38,802 nucleotides of DNA from Thiobacillus sp. Its GTDB lineage: Bacteria > Pseudomonadota > Gammaproteobacteria > Burkholderiales > Thiobacillaceae. Position numbers and translations under genes: made by a program. The notes beneath the pieces were generated by a model. It had not been told where the DNA came from. It saw only the letters and a list, made by a program, of their open reading frames with translations, and ran no database searches. Where the stretch lies: positions 1-38,802 of the forward strand of contig JAIBFA010000002.1 in the NCBI GenBank assembly GCA_019459325.1, read 5' to 3'. Below, piece after piece: positions 25,200 through 33,926 of this stretch. Numbering within the stretch: position 1 is the stretch's first letter; every line of letters starts with the position of its first letter.

Positions 25200-26801
25200 A
25201 TGACCTACCGAACCCTGAGCGCGAATGGGCGTGGCGCGCTATTCGCAAGTTTGGCCCTGCTTGCGATCCTTGCGTTTGTCGGAATCACCACGCGCCCCCT
25301 CACGCCGATCGACGAAACGCGCTATGTCAGCGCGGCTTGGGAAATGTGGCTGCGTGGCGATTTTCTTGTCCCGTTCAAGAACGGCGAACCCTACAGCCAC
25401 AAGCCGCCGTTCATGTTCTGGATGTTCCACGCCGGCTGGGCGATTTTTGACGTCAACGACTGGTGGCCGCGTCTGGTGCTGCCGCTGTTTTCTGCCGGCG
25501 CACTGCTGCTGACGTTTTCGTTCGCCCGCCGCCTGTGGCCGCAGCATGCCGACCTCGGCGGTCAGGCCTCGCTGATTCTGGCGAGTTCGCTTTTGTGGAT
25601 CGTCTTTTCCACTTCGGTCATGTTCGACGTGATGCTGGCGTTCTGGGTGCTGGTCGGCATGCACGGCGTGCTAAGCGCCACTGAAGGCAAGCGGCGCGGT
25701 TTCGTCCTGCTGGGCATCGCGATCGGCCTGGGCGTGCTGACCAAGGGGCCGGTGATCCTGCTGAACCTGCTGCCGGTCACGGTGCTCGCGCTGTGGTGGA
25801 ATCCCGGTTTGAAGTGGAGCCGCTGGTTCGTTGGGGTGGTGGTGGCGGTGCTGCTGGGTGCAGCAATCGCCCTGATGTGGGCGATTCCGGCGGGCATGGC
25901 GGGCGGCGAGGCATATCGCAATGCGATTTTCTGGGGGCAGACCGCCGACCGCATGGTCGAGTCCTTCGCCCACCGGCGACCCTTCTGGTGGTATCTGCCG
26001 CTGTTGCCTCTGATCCTGTTTCCCTGGTTTGTCTGGCCCGGGCTATGGAAGGCGCTGGCCCATCACAGGAAAACGGGTCTGGATCGCGGCATGCGTTTCT
26101 GTCTGGCCTGGATGCTGCCGGTGTTCGTTGCGTTCTCCTTCATCAGCGGCAAGCAGCCGCATTATCTGGTGCCCTTGTTTCCGGCGTTTGCGTTGCTGAC
26201 GGCGCGCGTGCTGGCAGACCGCCCGGGCACGCGCGTGGGCTTGCCAGCTTTGCTGGCTGCGGCGCTGGGCGGCGTGCTGATTCTGGCGGCCAGCGGGCAG
26301 ATCGGCGCACTCAACGACCAGGTTGCGGCGTTGCCGCCGGTCTGGCCGGGCGCGTTGCTGGTCCTGCTGGCACTGGCGGCCTGGGTGATTGGCCGGCGTG
26401 GCATATCGCCTGTGCTGAATCTTGCACTACTGGGGGGGGCGACTCTGGTGCTGGTGCAACTGGCCGCGATGCACTCGCTTAGGCCGTTGTATGACGTCAA
26501 GCCGATGGCACGGGCGATCAAACAGGTGCAGGACGCAGGATTGCCGGTGGCGAATGCCGCGAAGTACCATGCGCAATATCAGTTCCTGGGCCGTCTGGAA
26601 GCCCCTCTGGCCGAATTGCACGGTGCGGAGTTGCCGCGCTGGCTGGCCGCGCATCCCGATGGCTATATGGTGATTTATCTAAAGGATAAGCAGAACCTGG
26701 ACGCGATTTCAGCCCGCCACAAGCAGGCCTATCGCGGCGGCGCGGTCGTTCTGGTGGATGCGCCGACAGCGGCCGGGTTGCTGGCCGCTCATGTCGAATA
26801 G
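25200..26801 (+). CDS. ArnT/PMT-like family 39 glycosyltransferase
   Basis: A 533-residue multi-spanning protein with about eleven or more membrane segments. The first periplasmic loop has PIDETRYVSAAWEMW near 35-49 and EPYSHKPPFMFWMFHAGW near 61-78, the metal- and lipid-binding residues of GT39/GT83 transferases such as ArnT, which use a polyprenyl-phosphate sugar as donor. AHRRPFWWYLPLLPLILFPW near 257-276 and FISGKQPHYLVPLFPAFALL near 317-336 are also ArnT-like. It may place a sugar on lipid A or another envelope target, which is inferred. Start at ATG 25200; a GTG at 25161 is an alternative, and neither has a good ribosome site. Confidence 0.85.
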   Translation: MTYRTLSANGRGALFASLALLAILAFVGITTRPLTPIDETRYVSAAWEMWLRGDFLVPFKNGEPYSHKPPFMFWMFHAGWAIFDVNDWWPRLVLPLFSAGALLLTFSFARRLWPQHADLGGQASLILASSLLWIVFSTSVMFDVMLAFWVLVGMHGVLSATEGKRRGFVLLGIAIGLGVLTKGPVILLNLLPVTVLALWWNPGLKWSRWFVGVVVAVLLGAAIALMWAIPAGMAGGEAYRNAIFWGQTADRMVESFAHRRPFWWYLPLLPLILFPWFVWPGLWKALAHHRKTGLDRGMRFCLAWMLPVFVAFSFISGKQPHYLVPLFPAFALLTARVLADRPGTRVGLPALLAAALGGVLILAASGQIGALNDQVAALPPVWPGALLVLLALAAWVIGRRGISPVLNLALLGGATLVLVQLAAMHSLRPLYDVKPMARAIKQVQDAGLPVANAAKYHAQYQFLGRLEAPLAELHGAELPRWLAAHPDGYMVIYLKDKQNLDAISARHKQAYRGGAVVLVDAPTAAGLLAAHVE

Positions 26802-26811
26802 CGAGCGGGGC

Positions 26812-27054
26812 TTAAGCCTCGGGTTCGCGTTGCGGCAGCACCACTTCGCGTGAGGGCGAAATGGTCGAGATGGCGTGCTTGAAAATCATCTGGGCGGCCT
26901 GATCCTGGCCTTTCAGCAGCACCACGAACTGGTCGAACGATTCGATCCGCCCCATCAGCTTGATGCCGTTGACCAGAAACACCGACACGGGAATGCGCTC
27001 CTTGCGCAGGGTGTTGAGGAAAACGTCTTGCAGTTGATTATGTTCTTTGGCCAT
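26812..27054 (-). CDS. hfq: RNA chaperone Hfq, unusual short paralog-like form
   Basis: An 80-residue Sm-like protein. Sm1 is [32 protein letters not shown] (residues 16-47) and Sm2 is [14 protein letters not shown] (56-69). Rim residues R-K-x-R and the proximal-site KH are kept; the aromatic before KH is Phe where E. coli has Tyr. The linker between Sm1 and Sm2 is KGQDQAAQ, longer than in E. coli (LKNTVSQ), and there is almost no C-terminal tail. Start 27054 has a GGGAG site. The usual neighbours miaA, hflX and der are missing: it sits after ppiC, with a hairpin at 27076-27096 in the gap. It may be a second hfq, but the rest of the genome is not visible. Confidence 0.93.
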   Translation of the reverse strand: MAKEHNQLQDVFLNTLRKERIPVSVFLVNGIKLMGRIESFDQFVVLLKGQDQAAQMIFKHAISTISPSREVVLPQREPEA

Positions 27055-27075
27055 GTTTGGCTCCCTGTCAGGTAA

Positions 27076-27096
27076 AGGCGGGGCGATGCCCCGCTT
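27076..27096 (-). terminator. Hairpin between ppiC and hfq
   Basis: On the minus strand GCGGGGC-ATC-GCCCCGC is a perfect 7-bp stem, extended by an A-T and a G-T pair, followed by CTTTACC. It follows the ppiC stop by about 16 nt. It could terminate the ppiC transcript, or lie in the hfq leader if hfq starts further upstream. Confidence 0.5.
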
Positions 27097-27112
27097 AATC
27101 ATTATTAGCTGA

Positions 27113-27928
27113 TTATTCGACTTTTGCACCGGCCCGCGTTGCCGCGATGGCATCGCGGATGCGCTGTTGCTGCAATTGCTTGACGATTTCGCCACGCACG
27201 GTATCCAGCGGCGGCATCTGCGGCTTGCGCGTGTCGTCGAGGCGAATGACGTGGTAGCCGAACTGCGTCTTCACCGGCGTTTTGGTGGTTTCGCCCTTTT
27301 TCAGGCCGGCCAGGGCGTCGGAGAATTCCGGCACGAACGCGCGGCGGTCGGACCAGTCGAGTGCGCCGCCGTTCTTGGCGGAGCCAGGGTCTTTTGACAG
27401 TTTTTTGGCGAGATCTTCGAATTTGGCTTTCTTGCCGAGGTCGGCAAGGATCTTTTTCGCCTCGGCTTCGGTTTGAACCAGGATGTGGCGTGCACGGTAC
27501 TCCGGTTCGACCGCTTCGGCCTTGACCTTGTCATAGGTGGCCTGGATTTCCGCGTCAGTGACCGGATGGGCTTTGACGTAGTCTTCCAGATAGGCCTTGG
27601 CCAACTGGTCCTTGCGGCGGATCTCCAGTGCAGCGGCCAGATTCGGATCCTTGTCGAGCCCCTTGTCGAGGGCGGCGCGTGACAGCAGTTCCAGGTTGAT
27701 CAGCGAGTCGCGCACGCGCGCATCGAGCTGAGGGGAGTCGGGTTGGCCCTGGGCCATTTCGCGCTTGACGAGTTCGCCGTACAAGGCGGGGATTTCCTTG
27801 CCGTTGACCACAGCCAGCGGTTTGTTGGCGTCAACTGCCGGCGTGGCCGCAGCCGGGGCGGGGGCTTGTGCCTGCGCCAGTGGGGACAGGGCGAGCAGCA
27901 TCAGGGCAGGGAGAAGAGCGAGTCGCAT
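27113..27928 (-). CDS. Periplasmic parvulin-type peptidyl-prolyl isomerase
   Basis: A 271-residue PpiC/SurA-class protein with signal peptide [20 protein letters not shown]. An N-terminal helical domain (about 30-130) is followed by one parvulin domain: [15 protein letters not shown] near residues 145-159, [23 protein letters not shown] near 170-192 and [12 protein letters not shown] near 221-232, the hallmark HI..F motif set. It assists folding of exported proteins by proline isomerisation. The ATG has AAAGGAA. It is between bolA and hfq in the minus-strand run yciB-yciI-bolA-ppiC, which is common in betaproteobacteria. Confidence 0.93.
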   Translation of the reverse strand: MRLALLPALMLLALSPLAQAQAPAPAAATPAVDANKPLAVVNGKEIPALYGELVKREMAQGQPDSPQLDARVRDSLINLELLSRAALDKGLDKDPNLAAALEIRRKDQLAKAYLEDYVKAHPVTDAEIQATYDKVKAEAVEPEYRARHILVQTEAEAKKILADLGKKAKFEDLAKKLSKDPGSAKNGGALDWSDRRAFVPEFSDALAGLKKGETTKTPVKTQFGYHVIRLDDTRKPQMPPLDTVRGEIVKQLQQQRIRDAIAATRAGAKVE

Positions 27929-27939
27929 TCGGATTCCTT

Positions 27940-28203
27940 TCAGAGTTCTTCCGGGGTTAAGGCAGTTATCGACAGCGCATGAATCTCGCGCTGCATGAGC
28001 TCGCCCATGGCTTCGTATACCAGCCGGTGGCGGGCGAGGGTGGAGAGATTACGAAATTTGGGTGACACCAGTGTGAGACGGAAATGCCCGCCGCCTGAGG
28101 CAGCACCGGCGTGCCCTTTGTGCTGGTCGCTTTCGTCTTCCAGCGTGTAGGTCTCGGGTTCCAGCGCGGCGAGGCGCTGGCGGATCAGATCGGTCGTGCT
28201 CAT
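27940..28203 (-). CDS. bolA: BolA family protein
   Basis: An 87-residue BolA-fold protein: [25 protein letters not shown] near residues 7-31, then [30 protein letters not shown] near 42-71 and [14 protein letters not shown] at the end. BolA proteins pair with monothiol glutaredoxins in iron-sulfur cluster handling and affect cell shape under stress; no glutaredoxin gene is nearby. It overlaps yciI at the start (ATGA), so it is probably translated by coupling. Confidence 0.9.
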   Translation of the reverse strand: MSTTDLIRQRLAALEPETYTLEDESDQHKGHAGAASGGGHFRLTLVSPKFRNLSTLARHRLVYEAMGELMQREIHALSITALTPEEL

Positions 28204-28502
28204 GCGGGTAATACTTTCTTGAAAGGTTTGACGCTGACGGCGGCATACACGCCTGCTGCCACGTACGGATCGGCGTCGGCCCAGGCCTGTGCGTCGGGTA
28301 GCGAATCGAATTCGGCGACGATCAGACTACCGGAAAACCCCGCGGTGCCGGGATCGTTGCTGTCGATAATGGGGAAGGGACCGGCCAGCAGCAGCCGTCC
28401 TGCCTGTTGCAGGGCATGCAGACGATCGAGATGCGCGGGGCGGGCCGCCAGTCGCCGCTCAAGGCTGTCGGGCACATCCTGTCCGACGATGGCATAGAGC
28501 AT
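28200..28502 (-). CDS. yciI: YciI family protein
   Basis: A 100-residue YCII-fold protein, close to E. coli Yci[43 protein letters not shown] near residues 21-44, and [20 protein letters not shown] near 75-94. It has no DGPF motif and thus belongs to the YciI branch, unlike the two DGPF proteins at 21217 and 22160. A possible active-site His-Asp is in HLDRLH. Function is unproven. It overlaps yciB by one base and bolA by four. No ECF42-type promoter is seen ahead of it. Confidence 0.88.
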   Translation of the reverse strand: MLYAIVGQDVPDSLERRLAARPAHLDRLHALQQAGRLLLAGPFPIIDSNDPGTAGFSGSLIVAEFDSLPDAQAWADADPYVAAGVYAAVSVKPFKKVLPA

Positions 28503-29149
28503 TATTGCTTTTCTTCCTTGTCCGGCCTGGCTTGTTCCAGGTCTGCCTTATCCAGATATTTGGTCAGCATCATGCTCTGACCGATCACAAACACCAGCAT
28601 CAGCCCCAGGCTGCCGAACAGCTTGAAGTTGACCCAGGCGTCAGTCGAGAAGTTGAAGGCGACAAACAGATTTGCAACCCCCATGAGGGCAAAAAAAGCG
28701 CCCCAACTCGCATTCAACCGACCCCAGGCAGCGTCAGGAAGTTCCATTTGCACGCTCATCAGGCTCTTGATCACGTTGCGGCCAAACGCGGCAGCGCCAA
28801 AAATGATGCCGGCGAAAATCCAGTAAAGCACGGTCGGCTTCCACTTGATGAAGCTCTCGTCGTGCAGCCACAGGGTGGCGCCACCGAACAGTACGATGAT
28901 GCCGAGGCTGACCCACAACATGGTCTCGACGGTGTGGCCGCGCAGCTTGACCCAGGCGATCTGGCCGAAGCTGGCGACGATGGCGACCAGGGTGGCGAGA
29001 TAGATGCCGGGTTTTTCGCCGGCGCCCACCGGCTGCGGCAGACCGAGGCCGGCCATGAGGGCACGCGTGGCTTCGGCATTGGCATCGCCGATTTTGTAGG
29101 CGATGAAGAAAACGATGATGGGGAAGAGGTCAAACAGCAGTTTTCTCAT
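28502..29149 (-). CDS. yciB: Septation protein A / inner membrane protein YciB
   Basis: A 215-residue membrane protein (YciB/IspA/IspZ family) with about five to six helices. It starts [19 protein letters not shown]; further segments are [17 protein letters not shown] near 51-67, [20 protein letters not shown] near 76-95 and [19 protein letters not shown] near 147-165. The family has been tied to cell division and envelope synthesis. The start at 29149 gives the canonical N-terminus, although only a weak ribosome site is seen. It is the first gene of a minus-strand run, divergent from the PHP-domain gene. Confidence 0.92.
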   Translation of the reverse strand: MRKLLFDLFPIIVFFIAYKIGDANAEATRALMAGLGLPQPVGAGEKPGIYLATLVAIVASFGQIAWVKLRGHTVETMLWVSLGIIVLFGGATLWLHDESFIKWKPTVLYWIFAGIIFGAAAFGRNVIKSLMSVQMELPDAAWGRLNASWGAFFALMGVANLFVAFNFSTDAWVNFKLFGSLGLMLVFVIGQSMMLTKYLDKADLEQARPDKEEKQ

Positions 29150-29197
29150 TATTGGCTGGACTCGGTAGCAGGCAGCAATTCGGATGACGGGGTATTT

Positions 29198-29206
29198 TGC
29201 TATGAT
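29198..29206 (+). promoter_or_regulatory. Extended -10 promoter of the PHP-trpS run
   Basis: TGCTATGAT is an extended -10 with a five-of-six -10 hexamer, about 53 nt ahead of the PHP gene start. No -35 match at 17 nt. It lies in the divergent yciB/PHP gap. Confidence 0.5.
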
Positions 29207-29258
29207 TCCCCCTCCTGACCAAGTGCTTTTGGCCTTGGTCGCCCGAACCCGATCATCG

Positions 29259-30122
29259 ATGCTCAATATCGATCTGCATTGCCATTCCAATGTGTCAGAC
29301 GGTGTGTTGCCGCCCGCCGACGTCATCGCGCGTGCCGTAGCCAACGGCGTGCACGCGCTCGCGCTGACCGATCACGACGACGTGGCCGGGATCGCTGCTG
29401 CGCAGACGGCGGCTGACGAGGCCGGCTTGATTCTGATCCCCGGCGTGGAAATCTCGGTGAGCTGGGGTAGCCAGACCGTACATATCGTCGGCCTGCGCAT
29501 CGATCCTGCGCATCCCGAACTGGCCGCCGGTCTACACGACATCCGTCTCGGGCGCATCGAGCGCGCGCAGCGCATGGGAGAGGATCTGGCGAAGTCCGGC
29601 ATCGCCGGTGCGTATGAAGGGGCGTTCGACTACGCCGTCAACAAGCAGATGGTGGGACGCACGCATTTTGCGCGCTGGCTGGTGGCGCAGGGCCACGCGC
29701 CCGACATGCGCACGGCGTTCCGACGTTTCCTCACGCGCGGCAATCCCGGCTATGTCGAACACCAGTGGACCACGCTGGAAAACGCCGTGGGCTGGATCCG
29801 CGCCAGTGGCGGCATGGCGGTGATCGCGCATCCCGGGCGCTACGCATTCAACGCGCGCGACCTGCACCTGCTGCTGGATGCCTTTCGCTCGCTGGGCGGC
29901 GAGGGCATCGAGGTCATCACCGGCAGCCATCATCCGTCCGAGTACGGCAAGTTTGCCGACCTGGCCCGCGCGTTCAGCCTCAAAGCCTCGCGCGGGGCCG
30001 ATTTTCACGCGCCGGACGAAGGCATCGATATCGGCCGTCTGCCCGCGCTGCCGCATTACTGCCAGCCGGTGTGGCAGGGCTGGCCGGAACTGGCGGCACA
30101 CTTTTCTCCTTCAATGGCCTGA
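29259..30122 (+). CDS. PHP-domain phosphoesterase (TrpH/YciV, 3',5'-nucleoside bisphosphate phosphatase-like)
   Basis: A 287-residue PHP protein. E. coli YciV (RNase AM) removes 5' phosphates of short RNAs and pAp-type compounds, and this enzyme likely does the same. Metal residues are visible in [11 protein letters not shown] near residues 5-15, [10 protein letters not shown] near 37-46, PGVEISVSW near 64-72, IAHPGRYAF near 195-203 and [14 protein letters not shown] near 253-266. The start 29259 gives [11 protein letters not shown]; an in-frame upstream extension is not conserved. Followed by yciO after 6 nt, an order also met in enteric bacteria near trp genes. Confidence 0.9.
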   Translation: MLNIDLHCHSNVSDGVLPPADVIARAVANGVHALALTDHDDVAGIAAAQTAADEAGLILIPGVEISVSWGSQTVHIVGLRIDPAHPELAAGLHDIRLGRIERAQRMGEDLAKSGIAGAYEGAFDYAVNKQMVGRTHFARWLVAQGHAPDMRTAFRRFLTRGNPGYVEHQWTTLENAVGWIRASGGMAVIAHPGRYAFNARDLHLLLDAFRSLGGEGIEVITGSHHPSEYGKFADLARAFSLKASRGADFHAPDEGIDIGRLPALPHYCQPVWQGWPELAAHFSPSMA

Positions 30123-30128
30123 GATCCT

Positions 30129-30752
30129 ATGGCGCAATTCTTCAATATCCACGCCGACAACCCGCAGCTGCGGCTGATCCAGCAGGCGGTCGACATCCTC
30201 AAGCGCGGCGGCGTCATCGTCTATCCCACCGATTCGTGCTATGCGCTGGGCTGCCACATCGGCGACAAGGAAGCGGCGATGCGTCTGTTGTCGGTACGCG
30301 GGCTCGACAGCGGGCACGATCTCACGCTGATCTGCAGCGATTTGTCGGAGCTCGGCCGCTACGCCCAGGTGGACAACACCCAGTTCCGTTTTCTGAAAGC
30401 GCATACCCCCGGCGCGTATACCTTCATCCTGCGCGGCACCCGCGAAGTGCCGAAGCGGCTGCTGCACAAGAAGCACGACACCATCGGATTGCGGGTGCCC
30501 GATCATCCCATCGTGCAGGCGCTGCTGGCCGAGCTGGGCGAGCCCATCCTGTCGTCCACGCTGCTGCTGTACGGCGAGGACGTGCCGCTGACGGAACCGT
30601 GGGAAATCCGTGAACGCCTCGAGCATCTGGTCGATCTCGTCATCGACGGCGGCGCCTGTGGCCTCACCCCGACCACGGTGGTCGATCTGACCACCGACAC
30701 GCCCGTCGTACTGCGCTTCGGCAAGGGCGACACGGCGGATTTTGAGTCCTGA
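30129..30752 (+). CDS. yciO: YciO family protein (Sua5/YrdC-like)
   Basis: A 207-residue protein of the YciO branch of the Sua5/YrdC superfamily, related to the threonylcarbamoyl-AMP synthase of the t6A pathway. Visible are GGVIVYPTDSCYALGCHIGDKEA near residues 27-49, the KRLLHKKHDTIGLRVPDHPI segment near 108-127 and LSSTLLLYG near 138-146. A true TsaC would carry a KxR/SxN set; the RGLDSGHDLTLIC segment near 57-69 replaces the KRP motif seen in most, so activity in t6A synthesis is uncertain. It is eight bases ahead of the M50 protease gene. Confidence 0.9.
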   Translation: MAQFFNIHADNPQLRLIQQAVDILKRGGVIVYPTDSCYALGCHIGDKEAAMRLLSVRGLDSGHDLTLICSDLSELGRYAQVDNTQFRFLKAHTPGAYTFILRGTREVPKRLLHKKHDTIGLRVPDHPIVQALLAELGEPILSSTLLLYGEDVPLTEPWEIRERLEHLVDLVIDGGACGLTPTTVVDLTTDTPVVLRFGKGDTADFES

Positions 30753-30759
30753 GCTCCGG

Positions 30760-31464
30760 ATGGAACTCACGCTGATCCAGAAAATCGCCGTGTTCGCGTT
30801 GCCGGTGATTTTCGCCATCACGCTGCACGAGGCCGCGCACGGCTACGTCGCGCGCTATTTCGGCGACATGACCGCGGCCTTGCAGGGCCGCATCACGCTC
30901 AACCCCTTGAAGCACATCGACCCGGTGGGCACCATCCTGGTGCCGCTGGTGATCCTGCTGACCAGCAAGCTGCTGGGCGGCGGCGCGATCCTGTTCGGGT
31001 GGGCCAAGCCGGTGCCGGTCAACTTCGGCCAGCTGCGCCGTCCCAAGCAGGACATGCTGTGGGTGGCCGCCGCGGGCCCCGGTATGAACTTCGCGATGGC
31101 GGTGTTCTGGGCGCTGATGATCCAGTTGGGCCACGCGCTCGGCAACGGCTTCGCCAGCGCGCCGCTGATGCTGATGGGCGCAGCCGGCGTGTTCATCAAC
31201 GTCATCCTGATGGCCTTGAACCTCATTCCCCTGCCGCCGCTTGACGGCGGCCGCATCGCGGTCAGCCTGCTGCCGTTGAAACAGGCGATGCAGTTTTCCC
31301 GGCTGGAGCCGTATGGCCTGTTCATCCTGCTCGGCCTGCTGTTTACCGGCATCCTCGGCATCATCCTGTGGCCGCTCATCAGCCTGTTCATCGGCTTGAC
31401 GGCGCTGGTCACCGGCCTCGACCCTGCGCAACTGATCGGCCTGATCCAGGTCGTGCTGTCCTGA
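30760..31464 (+). CDS. Site-2-protease-like membrane metalloprotease (M50)
   Basis: A 234-residue membrane protein with the zinc site ITLHEAAHGYVA near residues 18-29 and the second motif NLIPLPPLDGGRIA near 155-168, characteristic of the S2P-like M50 family. There are about five to six hydrophobic segments, including the C-terminal FILLGLLFTGILGIILWPLISLFIGLTALV stretch. It probably cleaves membrane-bound proteins, substrate unknown, and lacks PDZ domains like RseP. The ATG at 30760 gives the best N-terminus. It is cotranscribed with yciO and trpS. Confidence 0.9.
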   Translation: MELTLIQKIAVFALPVIFAITLHEAAHGYVARYFGDMTAALQGRITLNPLKHIDPVGTILVPLVILLTSKLLGGGAILFGWAKPVPVNFGQLRRPKQDMLWVAAAGPGMNFAMAVFWALMIQLGHALGNGFASAPLMLMGAAGVFINVILMALNLIPLPPLDGGRIAVSLLPLKQAMQFSRLEPYGLFILLGLLFTGILGIILWPLISLFIGLTALVTGLDPAQLIGLIQVVLS

Positions 31465-31493
31465 TCCCTTATCCCTGAATCCCGACCCCTGAC

Positions 31494-32696
31494 ATGTATT
31501 CCGACCGCGTTCTCTCCGGCATGCGCCCTACCGGGCGCCTGCACCTTGGCCACTACCACGGCGTGCTCAAAAACTGGCTGCGTCTGCAGAATGAATACCA
31601 GTGCCTGTTCTTCGTCGCCGACTGGCATGCGTTGACCACGCATTACGACACGCCGCAGATGATCGAGGAAAACGTGCGCGACATGACCATCGACTGGCTC
31701 GCCGCCGGCGTCGATCCCGCGCAGGCTACGCTGTTCGTGCAGTCGCGCGTGATCGAGCACGCCGAGCTGCATCTGCTGCTGTCGATGATGACCCCGCTCG
31801 GCTGGCTGGAGCGCGTGCCCACCTACAAGGACCAGCAGGAAAAGCTCTCCGAAAAGGACCTCTCCACCTACGGCTTTCTCGGCTATCCGCTGCTGCAGTC
31901 CGCCGACATCCTGATCTACCGCGCCAATCTGGTTCCGGTGGGCGAGGATCAGGTTCCGCACATTGAATTCACCCGCGAAATCTGCCGCCGCTTCAACCAC
32001 CTGTACGGCCGCGAGCCGGGATTCGAGGACAAGGCGCGCGCCGCGGTCAAAAAGCTCGGTTCGAAGAAGGCCAGGCTGTACGAGGAATGCCGCACCGCCT
32101 ATCAGGAAAAGGGCGACGACGAGGCGCTGGAATCCGCCAAGGCATTGCTGAACGACGCGCAGAACCTCTCGCTGAACGACCGCGAGCGCCTGTACGGCTA
32201 CCTCGAAGGCTCAGGCAAGATGATCCTCGCCGAACCCGAAGCCCTGCTCACCGAAGCGTCGAAAATGCCCGGACTCGACGGACAGAAAATGTCCAAGTCC
32301 TACAACAACACCATTGCATTAAGGGAAGACCCCGACACGGTCACCAAGAAAATCCGCACCATGCCGACCGACCCCGCACGCGTGCGCCGAACCGACCCTG
32401 GCAACCCGGCCAACTGCCCGGTGTGGCAGTTCCATCAGGTGTATTCGGACGATGCCACCCGTCAGTGGGTTACCGCGGGCTGCACCAGCGCCGGTATCGG
32501 CTGCCTCGAATGCAAGCAGCCGGTGATCGACGCCGTGCTGGCCGAACTCGCGCCGATCCGCGAACGGGCGCAGTACTACGAAGACAATCCCGACCAGGTT
32601 CGCAACATCCTCGCCGACGGCTGCGAGAAGGCGCAGGAACTGGCGCGCGACACCATGCGCGACGTGCGCGAGGCGATGGGGCTGACGTTCGGGTGA
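31494..32696 (+). CDS. trpS: Tryptophanyl-tRNA synthetase
   Basis: Class I synthetase of 400 residues that loads tryptophan on tRNA-Trp. Signatures are RPTGRLHLGHYHGVLKNW (HIGH-type) near residues 10-27 and QKMSKSYNNTI (KMSKS) near 263-273; EDQVPHIEFTREICRRFN lies near 150-167. It belongs to the long form, with an insertion and CTSAGIGCLECKQP near 328-341, as in many betaproteobacteria. The 29-nt gap before the ATG contains a run of CCCTTATCCCTGAATCCC words like those next to dnaJ. Confidence 0.95.
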   Translation: MYSDRVLSGMRPTGRLHLGHYHGVLKNWLRLQNEYQCLFFVADWHALTTHYDTPQMIEENVRDMTIDWLAAGVDPAQATLFVQSRVIEHAELHLLLSMMTPLGWLERVPTYKDQQEKLSEKDLSTYGFLGYPLLQSADILIYRANLVPVGEDQVPHIEFTREICRRFNHLYGREPGFEDKARAAVKKLGSKKARLYEECRTAYQEKGDDEALESAKALLNDAQNLSLNDRERLYGYLEGSGKMILAEPEALLTEASKMPGLDGQKMSKSYNNTIALREDPDTVTKKIRTMPTDPARVRRTDPGNPANCPVWQFHQVYSDDATRQWVTAGCTSAGIGCLECKQPVIDAVLAELAPIRERAQYYEDNPDQVRNILADGCEKAQELARDTMRDVREAMGLTFG

Positions 32697-32743
32697 GTGG
32701 GGGGGCTGGCATTCGGCCCCTTCAATTTTCCACTCGCTGTCTA

Positions 32744-33334
32744 CTATTTGAAATCCACGCGTCCGACCACGCGCGGCGCTTCGCCCGTCTGCAGTTGCAG
32801 CACGACTCCTTCGCCTGAACCCACGCCGGCACCGACAACCGCCTGGATGTTGGCGAAGTGCGTGACTAGGATGATCAGCGGACCGTCGGCAGGCTGCCGG
32901 GCAAAAAATGCGTTCAGCGCGACAAGGCTGCTCATACGATCACGCGTGCGCTCGAAAAACGAATTGAGCGCAGGCAGGGGCGTCACTGGCCCGAGATTGA
33001 GGAGGCGCGCGGTCTCCAGGCTTCGGCACCATTGGCTGGAATAAATCTTCGCGTCCCGCACGCCTTGCCGGTGCAACCACTCGCCGATGGCCGTCGCCTG
33101 GGCACGTCCGCTGGCGTCCAGATTGCGCTGGGTGGCGCAATCGTCCAGTTGGAAAAGGGGCGGATCACCGAAGCCGGGTGCGTGGGTGTGCCGCAGCATC
33201 AGGACGTGGCCGCCCTGTTGCAGGCGTGCAGCGAGATCGATTTCGCTTGCAGTGGCCAGAGGAGGCATCAGCGCCCCCAGTACAAGCATCCACCCGCCAA
33301 GCCACCGAAACCAACTTGTCCGCAAGCGATTCAT
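32744..33334 (-). CDS. Exported histidine phosphatase-family protein
   Basis: A 196-residue protein with a signal peptide (MNRLRTSWFRWLGGWMLVLG, cut near TASEID). The catalytic motif is in VLMLRHTHAPG near residues 44-54, giving RHT where classical members have RHG. WCRSLETARLLNLG lies near 101-114 and the second His is in ILVTHFANIQAV near 152-163. AGGAAAGGGG lies ahead of the start at 33334. It may be a periplasmic phosphatase of the SixA-like/phosphoglycerate-mutase superfamily; substrate unknown. It is a single gene between trpS and arfB. Confidence 0.8.
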   Translation of the reverse strand: MNRLRTSWFRWLGGWMLVLGALMPPLATASEIDLAARLQQGGHVLMLRHTHAPGFGDPPLFQLDDCATQRNLDASGRAQATAIGEWLHRQGVRDAKIYSSQWCRSLETARLLNLGPVTPLPALNSFFERTRDRMSSLVALNAFFARQPADGPLIILVTHFANIQAVVGAGVGSGEGVVLQLQTGEAPRVVGRVDFK

Positions 33335-33484
33335 GGCTGACCCCTTTCCTGAATATTTTCCTGTTGTTCGGGCGGTGAGCAAACCGCAGACGTTCAGCGT
33401 ATAGAGCGAACTGGCAAGAGCCCGTTTCTGATTTGTAGCATCAACTCGACATGATCAAACGGGCAGGCAGGCGGGCCGTGAGGT

Positions 33485-33910
33485 TCAGCCCTCCGAGCCG
33501 GGCTTCACCGTGCGGAGCTTCTTGGTTTCCCCCCGCCGCTGCTTACTGTCCAGCCGCCGCTTTTTAGACGCCAGCGTGGGACGGGTGGGGTGGCGCGGCT
33601 TGTCGACTTCACAGGCTTCGCGAATCAGCTCGATCAATCGTTCCAGGGCGTCGTCGCGGTTGCGCCGCTGGCTGCGATAGCGCTCGGCTTCGATGATCAG
33701 CACGCCGTCCTGGGTGACGCGACGGCCGGCCAGGGCGATCAGGCGGGCGCGCACCGGGTCGGGTAGCGAGGGGGAGCGGGCGACGTCGAAGCGCAGTTGC
33801 ACGGCGGTCGACACCTTGTTGACGTTCTGTCCGCCGGGGCCCGAGGCGCGCACGAAGTCTTCCTGGATTTCGCGTTCGTCGAGCTCGATCTGGGCGTTGA
33901 CCCGGATCAT
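33485..33910 (-). CDS. arfB: Alternative ribosome-rescue factor ArfB (YaeJ)
   Basis: A 141-residue release-factor-like protein that hydrolyses peptidyl-tRNA on stalled ribosomes. The catalytic GGQ is in RASGPGGQNVNKVSTAVQL near residues 21-39, and the essential basic C-terminal tail (KPRHPTRPTLASKKRRLDSK, then KKLRTVKPG) would enter the mRNA channel. No codon-recognition domain is present, as expected for ArfB and unlike RF1/RF2. It lies 16 nt downstream of murI on the minus strand. Confidence 0.95.
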   Translation of the reverse strand: MIRVNAQIELDEREIQEDFVRASGPGGQNVNKVSTAVQLRFDVARSPSLPDPVRARLIALAGRRVTQDGVLIIEAERYRSQRRNRDDALERLIELIREACEVDKPRHPTRPTLASKKRRLDSKQRRGETKKLRTVKPGSEG

Positions 33911-33926
33911 GGGTGGGGCTTTGCGA

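Noticed and set aside
28200..28502. The YciI gene as a further member of the ECF42 module
   Set aside because: It lacks the DGPF motif, is coupled to yciB and bolA, and no TGTCGA-N17-CGTC site precedes it.
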